Positions 35,817-41,378 of a stretch of 41,378 bases of DNA are shown in pieces. Position 1 is the first letter of the stretch. The number at the start of each line of letters is the position of its first letter. The DNA is from an uncultured Alphaproteobacteria bacterium (GTDB taxonomy: Bacteria; Pseudomonadota; Alphaproteobacteria; HIMB59; GCA-002718135), in the NCBI GenBank assembly GCA_902614395.1, contig CACMKW010000010.1, positions 1-41,378 on the forward strand, given 5' to 3'. The notes beneath the pieces were generated by a model. It did not search any database and was not told the DNA's origin. It was given only the letters and a program-made list of their open reading frames with translations. Made by a program: the position numbers and the translations under genes.

Positions 35817-36689
35817 TTATAGTAATTGTAATTCTTGAAGACAATTTTTGACTGCTTTTTTTGTATCATCTTTAATTTGTGATAATGGCAATCTTGTATT
35901 TTCATTACATAAACCCAATAATGAAGCTGCATATTTAACTGGTCCAGGACTTGATTCTATAAATAAAGCATTGTGCAAAGATGATAATTTTAGATTAATT
36001 TCTTGAGCTTTGGAAATATTTGACTCTTGCCAAGCAATATGCATTTCTGAACACAATTTTGGTGCGACGTTTGCAGTAACTGATATACATCCATGACCTC
36101 CTTGTGCTAAATATGCTAATGCTGTCCCATCTTCTCCAGAAAGATAACAAAATTCGTTTATCATTTTTTTTCTAGTAAGTAATGGTCTAAATAGATCATT
36201 TGTTGCATCCTTAACCCCAATAATATTTTTAATTTTTGATAATTCGATCATAGTTTCAATGGACATGTCAACAATTGATCTACCAGGTATATTATAGATA
36301 ATTATCGGAATATTAGTTTTTTCAGCTATAGATCTAAAATGTTCGAATAAACCTGATTGAGTTGGTTTATTATAATATGGTGTTACAATTAAAGCAGCAT
36401 CTGCTCCAGAATTTTCAGCATGTTCAGTATACTCTATAGCCTCTAAAGTGTTGTTTGAACCAGTACCAGCTATAACAGGAACTCTTTTATCTGTAACTCT
36501 AATTGTTTCCTCGATAATTTTTTTATGTTCTTCGTGTGATAAAGTTGGTGATTCTCCAGTTGTTCCGCATGGAACTAATCCATGAGATCCATTATCAATT
36601 AAATGAGTTAAAACTTTTGTTAACGAATCATAATCAACTTTGTCTTCAGAAAACGGAGTAATAACTGCTGGTATACTTCCTTTAAACAT
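35817..36689 (-). CDS. dapA: 4-hydroxy-tetrahydrodipicolinate synthase
   Basis: First committed step of lysine/diaminopimelate synthesis from pyruvate and aspartate semialdehyde. 290 residues, normal length. CGTTGESPTLSHEEHKK near 42-58, the catalytic Tyr in IIYNIPGRS near 134, and the Schiff-base lysine in IIGVKDAT near 162 are clear. First gene of the dapA-smpB-rpoZ-rsh run, and 7 bases downstream of tRNA-Ser on the same strand, so the two may share the upstream promoter. Confidence 0.97.
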   Translation of the reverse strand: MFKGSIPAVITPFSEDKVDYDSLTKVLTHLIDNGSHGLVPCGTTGESPTLSHEEHKKIIEETIRVTDKRVPVIAGTGSNNTLEAIEYTEHAENSGADAALIVTPYYNKPTQSGLFEHFRSIAEKTNIPIIIYNIPGRSIVDMSIETMIELSKIKNIIGVKDATNDLFRPLLTRKKMINEFCYLSGEDGTALAYLAQGGHGCISVTANVAPKLCSEMHIAWQESNISKAQEINLKLSSLHNALFIESSPGPVKYAASLLGLCNENTRLPLSQIKDDTKKAVKNCLQELQLL

Positions 36690-36696
36690 TTCTATA

Positions 36697-36788
36697 TGGC
36701 GGAGAGAGAGGGATTCGAACCCTCGGAAGGAATTACTTCCTTCGCAGGTTTAGCAAACCTGTGGTTTAAGCCACTCACCCATCTCTCC
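36697..36788 (-). tRNA. tRNA-Ser(GCT)
   Basis: Minus-strand class II tRNA of 92 bases with encoded CCA. Acceptor GGAGAGA pairs with TCTCTCC. The anticodon stem CAGGT/ACCTG has loop TTGCTAA, anticodon GCT. A long variable arm (GGAAG, loop, CTTCC) marks serine, and the T-loop is TTCGAAT. Confidence 0.95.
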
Positions 36789-36800
36789 TTTTGCTCGTTC

Positions 36801-36829
36801 ATATTAAATGATTACCTCTTCATTATCAA
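36801..36829 (-). promoter_or_regulatory. predicted promoter of tRNA-Ser and possibly dapA-smpB-rpoZ-rsh
   Basis: Minus strand TTGATA (36824-36829), 17-base spacer, TAATAT (36801-36806), then 12 bases to the tRNA 5' end. This is one of the best promoter matches in the window. Confidence 0.55.
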
Positions 36830-36921
36830 ATTACCCAAAAATATTGCAATACCTTAGTGCAACCTTCATATTCATTTCAATAAATACCATAAAATAATCC
36901 ATGATAATACAAAATAATTGA
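36830..36921. other. intergenic stretch upstream of the tRNA-Ser promoter
   Basis: AT-rich gap after the HupE stop. On the minus strand it holds TTGCA, nine bases, TGCAA followed by TATTTTT, a weak 5-bp hairpin that could be a poor terminator for the hupE-like gene. Nothing else is seen. Confidence 0.3.
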
Positions 36922-38079
36922 TCAAAAAAAATTAATTCTTTCAAAAAACCAATATAGGCCAATACTAGATATTAAAATTGAAGATGGTATTTGAAAAAAC
37001 ATTCTGTAATTTTTATTTTTTGCAAAATTCAATGCAATTAATAGATATAAAATTAATACAATAGATATTTGCGCTACTTCAATACCAAGATTAAATGAAA
37101 TGAGATTTATAAATAAATCAGTACGCCTATAACCTATATCACTTAAAACTAATGCAAATCCTAAACCATGAAGTAATCCAAAAAATAAAATTACTATATA
37201 TCTTAGATATTCTTTTATGTATTTTTTTAAAATATTTTCTAATCCAATATACACTATAGAAAGTGCAATGATAGGTTCAACAATTTGAGGATTAATTCTC
37301 ATTAAAGATAAAGAAACAAATATGAGAGTAATTGAATGAGCAATAGTAAAAATAGATATTTGTGAAATTAATATTTTTAAAGATGATGAAAATAAAAAAA
37401 GTCCAAAAATAAACAAAATATGATCCAATCCCTTTGGAATTATATGCTGAACTCCTAGTACAAAGAATTTTGCGAAACTATAAAATGTTTTACTAAAATT
37501 ATTTTCCTTAAATGAAAATTGACTTGATTCAATTCCTGATTGCAAATATTCTGTAAGTAATTCATCTTCTAATTTGTTATTATTATTCTCTCTTAAGATA
37601 ATTGGACCGTAGTTTTTACGCCACTTAAATGTAAATTGTTCTGAATTTTTATCTAATAAAACTTTAAAATAAACATGCGTATCTCTACTTATTTCAAAAT
37701 TTTTAATATCTTCAACTTCAGTTTTAATTAAAATAATTTTCTTTGATTCATTATTAATTTTAATATCAATATTAGAACTTATTTCACTCCATGAATTTTG
37801 AAAAATTTGTTCAAGGTCTTTTTGGCTTAAAATTCTAAATTTATCATAAATTTCACTTAACGATGAAGAGTCTGTATTTAAAACGGTGGATGCATCAATA
37901 TTAGATAATATTAATTCAGCGTTTAATCTTATTTTAAAGTTCAAATAACTTTCATCATAGGTAAAATCTGCAATGGATGGCTTTATTTCATGAGCAATAG
38001 AAGATGTTGAAAATAAATTTGAAAAAACTAATAGAATTAAAAATAGATATAAATTTATAATTTTTATATAAGAGAACAT
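36922..38079 (-). CDS. HupE/UreJ_2-family membrane protein, probable metal transporter
   Basis: 385 residues. A signal peptide (1 to about 29, ending SSIA) is followed by a mature N-terminus HEIKPSIADF. Residues 30-200 form an extracytoplasmic domain. From about 205 six or more membrane helices carry the family motifs: GLDHILFIFGLFLF, FTIAHSITLIFVSL, FFGLLHGLGFALVLSD and SFNLGIEVAQISIV. The paired histidines and acidic residues of these motifs are characteristic of HupE/UreJ, linked with nickel, cobalt or copper movement, but for the UreJ_2 subfamily the substrate is unknown. It is divergent from a DUF4198 gene with overlapping start codons. No hydrogenase or urease gene is present, which argues against a strictly nickel-enzyme role. 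Confidence 0.85.
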   Translation of the reverse strand: MFSYIKIINLYLFLILLVFSNLFSTSSIAHEIKPSIADFTYDESYLNFKIRLNAELILSNIDASTVLNTDSSSLSEIYDKFRILSQKDLEQIFQNSWSEISSNIDIKINNESKKIILIKTEVEDIKNFEISRDTHVYFKVLLDKNSEQFTFKWRKNYGPIILRENNNNKLEDELLTEYLQSGIESSQFSFKENNFSKTFYSFAKFFVLGVQHIIPKGLDHILFIFGLFLFSSSLKILISQISIFTIAHSITLIFVSLSLMRINPQIVEPIIALSIVYIGLENILKKYIKEYLRYIVILFFGLLHGLGFALVLSDIGYRRTDLFINLISFNLGIEVAQISIVLILYLLIALNFAKNKNYRMFFQIPSSILISSIGLYWFFERINFF

Positions 38080-38890
38080 GATGAAATTATATATAAAATG
38101 GTTAATATTTATTATTATCTTAACTTCAATATCAAAAATCTCTTTTTGTCACGAATTTTGGATTGATCCAAAAAATTATCATTTATCAGATAATGAAAAA
38201 GCTGTAGCAAATATATTTATAGGAGAAAATTTTGAAGGATCACCAATTCCATTTACTAAAAAATATTTTAAAATTGCATTCCTGCATGCTGAAGATAGTA
38301 AATTAAAAATTAGAGGTAGATTGGGTGATATCCCCGCTCTAAATATTAAAAAAAAACATAAAGGATTAAATGTAATACAAGTTGAATCAGTTACTAAATA
38401 TGTTGAATATGAAAAATTAGTAAAATTTGAAATATTTACAAGAGAAAAAGGTTATCCAAATTTAGTTCAAAAACATAAAGAAAATAACTATCCAGATAAT
38501 TTTTTTGAAAGCTACAAAAGATATGCAAAGTCATTAATTAGCGTAGAAAATTTTGATGGTAAAGATATCGACACCAATATGGACTTCGAATTAATTTTTT
38601 TAGACAATCCTCTTAAAAATTTAAATGAAAGTAAGAGAATTCTATTAGAATACAAAAATAAATTACTAGCTGATCATAAGATTTCTATTATGAGTTTGAA
38701 TAATGGTTATTTTAGAAAAGAATATCTTAGAACAAACGAGGCTGGGTATTTTGATTACTTATTTAAAGAAAACACAAAATATCTAATTGAAAGTGTTGTT
38801 ATAATTGAGGGAAGTAATAAGAAAAAAGACAATTATGCTAAATGGCATTCTTTGTGGACTTCCTATACTTTAAAAACGCCATATAATTAA
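38078..38890 (+). CDS. DUF4198-like periplasmic protein, possible metal-uptake partner
   Basis: 270 residues. A signal-peptide-like start (MMKLYIKWLIFIIILTSISKISFC) precedes the mature N-terminus HEFWIDPKNY, the hallmark of DUF4198 proteins, which often sit beside nickel or cobalt transport genes. The rest is predicted beta-rich, with conserved-looking segments ANIFIGENFEGSP near 47 and RTNEAGYFDYLF near 217, the latter resembling a transthyretin-like or carrier domain. The cysteine before His is at the cleavage site but the context (SFC) is not a good lipobox. Start ATG at 38078 or 38081. The start codon overlaps that of the HupE-like gene on the other strand. Confidence 0.75.
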   Translation: MMKLYIKWLIFIIILTSISKISFCHEFWIDPKNYHLSDNEKAVANIFIGENFEGSPIPFTKKYFKIAFLHAEDSKLKIRGRLGDIPALNIKKKHKGLNVIQVESVTKYVEYEKLVKFEIFTREKGYPNLVQKHKENNYPDNFFESYKRYAKSLISVENFDGKDIDTNMDFELIFLDNPLKNLNESKRILLEYKNKLLADHKISIMSLNNGYFRKEYLRTNEAGYFDYLFKENTKYLIESVVIIEGSNKKKDNYAKWHSLWTSYTLKTPYN

Positions 38891-38919
38891 GTTAAATTAA
38901 TTCTGAATAATCTTGCAAA

Positions 38920-38948
38920 TTGATAAATATAATATTTTTGATTAATAA
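38920..38948 (+). promoter_or_regulatory. possible promoter for the glycosyltransferase-methyltransferase gene
   Basis: TTGATA (38920-38925), 17-base spacer, TAATAA (38943-38948), in the 106-base gap. The region is nearly pure A/T, so the match may be chance; other -10-like boxes (TATAAA) lie closer to the ATG. Confidence 0.25.
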
Positions 38949-38996
38949 AACATAATAATATTTTAAGATTTATTTAATATATATTATAAATACTTA

Positions 38997-40454
38997 ATGA
39001 AACATTTAATATTTATTGTTGCTTATAATCATGAAAATTTTATTGAAAATGTTTTAAATAGAATACCAAAATCTCTACAAAAAGAAAAATATGAAATTCT
39101 TATTATTGATGATGCGTCAATAGATAAAACATTTAAAATTGCGAATGAATGGTCGAAGAAAAATAAAAATATTAATATTACAATATTAAAGAATAATATT
39201 AATTATGGCTATGGCGGTAATCAAAAAATTGGGATGCAATATGCAATAAAAAATAATTTTGATACTCTATCGCTTTTGCATGGAGATGGTCAATATAAAC
39301 CAGAAATTATTCATGATTTAATAAAACATCATGTTAAAAATCAAGCTTCATTAACATTAGGTTCAAGAATGATACATAAAAAAAATGCATTAAAAGGCAG
39401 AATGCCCTTATATAAATTTTTTGGAAATATAATTTTAACAAAAATACAAAATTTCATTCTGGGAACAAATTTAAGTGAATTTCATACTGGGTATAGAATA
39501 TATTCTATTAAAACATTAAAAAAAATTAAATTTGAATTAAATACTAATAATTTTCATTTTGATACTGAGATAATAATTCAGCATATTGCTAATAAATTTA
39601 AAATTTCAGAATATCCCATTCCAACTTATTATGGGAATGAAATATCTTATGTTAACGGATTAAATTACGCTTTTAATATTTTACGAGAAAGTTTTTCTTA
39701 TTCATTACAAAAATTAGGAATATTCTACAAAGAGAAATACAGTTATAATTTTGAAAAATATCAGGATAAATCATATTTTTCTTCATCACATTCAATTGCT
39801 ATTCAACAAGTAAAAAAAAATTCATCTGTTATAGATTTAGGTTCGTCAAATGCTCGATATCTTTATTTTTTAAAACATAATCAAAAATGTTACTTAAAAA
39901 CTGCAAACAAATTTATATTTAGTAAAAATTTAAATGTAGATGAGGAAGAAATCGTAGATTTAGATATAAATTTACCCACTAAAATAAATGAATTTGATTA
40001 TGTACTATTATTAGATGTTATTGAGCATTTGAAAAACCCAGAAGATTTTATTAAGAAACTTTTTTATGAAACTAAACATGATCAGAAGATAATAGCTTCT
40101 ACAGGTAATATTGCATTTATAGTTACAAGAATTATGCTTTTATTTGGTTATTTTAATTATGGAGTAAGAGGAATTCTTGACAAAACACATACAAGACTTT
40201 TTACTTTTTCTTCTTTTAGAAAACTTTTCTCAAGTTATTATGAAATAGATATAGTAAAAGGGATACCAGCTCCTTTTCCTTTAGCATTTGGAAATAATTT
40301 ATTTTCAAATATTCTAATAAAAATAAATATTTTTTTAATATATTTATCAAAATCAATGTTTTCATATCAAATTTTAATTGTTCTTAGACCAAAAAAAACA
40401 CTTAATAGTATATTAAAAGAAACATTAGATTATTCAAATAAAATTAAAACATAA
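38997..40454 (+). CDS. fusion of a family 2 glycosyltransferase and a SAM-dependent methyltransferase
   Basis: 485 residues. Residues 1-235 are a GT-A glycosyltransferase of the dolichol-phosphate-mannose synthase-like group: IVAYNHENFIENVL, EILIIDDASIDKTF near 34-47, LLHGDGQYKPE near 92-102 (metal site), GSRMI, and EFHTGYRIYS near 161. Residues about 240-450 form a class I methyltransferase: VIDLGSSNARYLYF near 277-290 (SAM motif I) and EFDYVLLLDVIEHLKNPEDF near 332-351. The C-terminal stretch ends with hydrophobic segments (ILIKINIFLIYLSKSMFS). It probably assembles or modifies a surface polysaccharide or lipid-linked sugar. Neighbouring an O-antigen ligase-like gene supports this. Donor and acceptor are unknown. 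Confidence 0.85.
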   Translation: MKHLIFIVAYNHENFIENVLNRIPKSLQKEKYEILIIDDASIDKTFKIANEWSKKNKNINITILKNNINYGYGGNQKIGMQYAIKNNFDTLSLLHGDGQYKPEIIHDLIKHHVKNQASLTLGSRMIHKKNALKGRMPLYKFFGNIILTKIQNFILGTNLSEFHTGYRIYSIKTLKKIKFELNTNNFHFDTEIIIQHIANKFKISEYPIPTYYGNEISYVNGLNYAFNILRESFSYSLQKLGIFYKEKYSYNFEKYQDKSYFSSSHSIAIQQVKKNSSVIDLGSSNARYLYFLKHNQKCYLKTANKFIFSKNLNVDEEEIVDLDINLPTKINEFDYVLLLDVIEHLKNPEDFIKKLFYETKHDQKIIASTGNIAFIVTRIMLLFGYFNYGVRGILDKTHTRLFTFSSFRKLFSSYYEIDIVKGIPAPFPLAFGNNLFSNILIKINIFLIYLSKSMFSYQILIVLRPKKTLNSILKETLDYSNKIKT

Positions 40455-40470
40455 CTTTATTAAGCAATTA

Positions 40471-41378
40471 TTAATTTATTTTTTGTTTTTGTTTTATACT
40501 TACAAGAATTGCTGCAACAATCCATAATATTTTAAAACTAATAAGATCAGTGTTGATACTTTCAATTAAAATATAAATTGTGAACAAGTATATAAATGAT
40601 AAATTTTTTTTATAATAATATATTTTAGATTCTTTTAATAAGTAAAATAATAATACAAATAATGAAATCACACCCAAAACACCAAACTCGCTAATTATAC
40701 CTAAATAATTTGAATGTGGATCAAATGCCGGTAAACTATTATATTTTTGAACTTCATAATTATCAAAGTTTCTAAAACCTATACCATTAGGAAAGTTTTC
40801 TTTGATTATTTCAAAATTTTTAAGTTTTAGATATCCATAATTACTAAAATAAACAAAATAATTATTAATTTCTAATATGTGATTTGCATTAGTGGGTATA
40901 TAAGCATCAGATCTCTCTATTAACCAATCATAATTTTTGTTATTCTTAATTATCATAATATTTGTAAAAAAAATTTGTGATAAAAAAACTATTATAAAAG
41001 AATTAAAAATAAGTATTTTAAATATTTTATTTGAAAACTTTTTAAAATAGTAAATGAGATAAATTAAAATTAAAATTAAAATTGACTTAGAAAATGTTAG
41101 CAAAAGACATAATGAGTAGACAGATAAAAAAATTTTATAAAATTTAAAATTTTCTTTAAGTGATATTAAAATGATAAAACAAGTAATTATATGAATAGCT
41201 AACATAGTTGGTGTGGTAAAAGTTCCGTTAGCTCTAGCACTTTTCCCAATTTTTATAGGATATTCATAATTAAATGCAAAAATATTATTTATTTCAAATT
41301 GCTGGAGAAACCATCCCAAAATACCAAGTAATGATGAAATAAAAACTGAAAATAAAATAATTTTCAAAAAATAATTAT
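40471..41378 (-). CDS. O-antigen ligase/polymerase-like membrane protein (5' end outside the window)
   Basis: About 302 residues are visible and the frame stays open to the window edge at 41378, so the N-terminus is missing; a TTG at 41367 is unlikely to be the true start. It is a polytopic inner-membrane protein with about seven helices. A large periplasmic loop ends in ENFPNGIGFRNF, then AFDPHSNYLGIISEFGVLGV, which matches the Wzy_C/WaaL (PF04932) pattern of a conserved H-S-N-x-x-L and a following E-x-G-x-x-G. Such proteins polymerise O-units or attach them to lipid A core. It converges with the glycosyltransferase gene, 16 bases apart. WaaL and Wzy cannot be told apart here. Confidence 0.8.
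   Translation of the reverse strand, partial: NYFLKIILFSVFISSLLGILGWFLQQFEINNIFAFNYEYPIKIGKSARANGTFTTPTMLAIHIITCFIILISLKENFKFYKIFLSVYSLCLLLTFSKSILILILIYLIYYFKKFSNKIFKILIFNSFIIVFLSQIFFTNIMIIKNNKNYDWLIERSDAYIPTNANHILEINNYFVYFSNYGYLKLKNFEIIKENFPNGIGFRNFDNYEVQKYNSLPAFDPHSNYLGIISEFGVLGVISLFVLLFYLLKESKIYYYKKNLSFIYLFTIYILIESINTDLISFKILWIVAAILVSIKQKQKIN

Noticed and set aside
41050..41085. Tandem AAATTA-like repeats in the O-antigen ligase-like gene
   Set aside because: Only about three imperfect units, coding for a Leu/Ile-rich membrane helix; simple composition explains them.
1..41378. CRISPR array, prophage, insertion sequence, rRNA or toxin-antitoxin module
   Set aside because: No spaced direct repeats, integrase, transposase, terminal inverted repeats, rRNA segments or paired small toxin genes were seen.

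Overview
The window is strongly AT-rich, tightly packed bacterial chromosome, almost certainly from a streamlined marine alphaproteobacterium of the SAR11 / HIMB59 / AEGEAN-169 type. The evidence is the alphaproteobacterial gene order (dapA-smpB-rpoZ-rsh-acpS-lepB-rnc-era-recO-parC; hppA-thiL-nusB-rib-nrdR-glyA-rpiB; rplM-rpsI-argC-hom-recJ), a mitochondrial-type cytochrome bc1 assembly chaperone (Cbp3 family), a proteorhodopsin, a membrane pyrophosphatase and a TRAP transporter. The exact clade cannot be settled from the sequence alone. No insertion sequence, prophage, CRISPR array or rRNA is visible. No gene-free stretch exceeds 300 bases; the longest is 165 bases (8044-8208).

Layout. 1-1894 (+): 3' part of an acetoacetyl-CoA synthetase gene and a quinone oxidoreductase. 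1900-7183 (-): tRNA-Glu, recJ, hom, a tiny lipoprotein, argC, rpsI, rplM. 7279-8043 (-): a blue-tuned proteorhodopsin with its own terminator. 8209-10087 (-): merR-like regulator, ihfA, plsX, rpmF. 10159-11082: a divergent pair, Cbp3-type chaperone (-) and a BamE-like lipoprotein (+). 11090-20017 (-): hppA, thiL, nusB, ribH, ribB (RibBX type), ribE, ribD, nrdR, glyA, rpiB. 20069-26061 (+): glutaryl-CoA dehydrogenase and a three-gene TRAP transporter with oversized membrane subunits. 26058-36689 (-): a SABATH-family carboxyl methyltransferase, parC, recO, era, rnc, lepB, acpS, rsh, rpoZ, smpB, dapA. 36697-36788 (-): tRNA-Ser(GCT). 36922-38890: a divergent HupE/UreJ_2 and DUF4198 pair. 38997-41378: a glycosyltransferase-methyltransferase fusion and a partial O-antigen ligase/polymerase-like membrane protein, probably the edge of a surface-polysaccharide region.

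How it works together. Proteorhodopsin and the K+-independent H+-pyrophosphatase are two electron-transport-independent proton pumps, suited to a nutrient-limited cell. The Tat-exported TRAP binding protein and its permease import an organic acid, and glutaryl-CoA dehydrogenase and acetoacetyl-CoA synthetase feed acetyl-CoA metabolism. Most of the rest is housekeeping: riboflavin synthesis, one-carbon metabolism, stringent response, small-RNA processing, translation and DNA repair.

Most notable points: (i) RibB carries a GTP cyclohydrolase II-like domain without its zinc cysteines; (ii) fabH, glpX and pdxJ appear to be missing from clusters where alphaproteobacteria usually carry them; (iii) DctM has a ~325-residue hydrophilic, partly coiled-coil C-terminal extension; (iv) a plant-type SABATH methyltransferase gene overlaps the end of dctM; (v) HupE and DUF4198 genes share overlapping start codons, and both mature proteins are predicted to begin with His-Glu; (vi) several genes have -10-like boxes so close to the start codon that leaderless or near-leaderless mRNAs are likely, whereas proteorhodopsin, HppA and the TRAP binding protein have strong Shine-Dalgarno sites.
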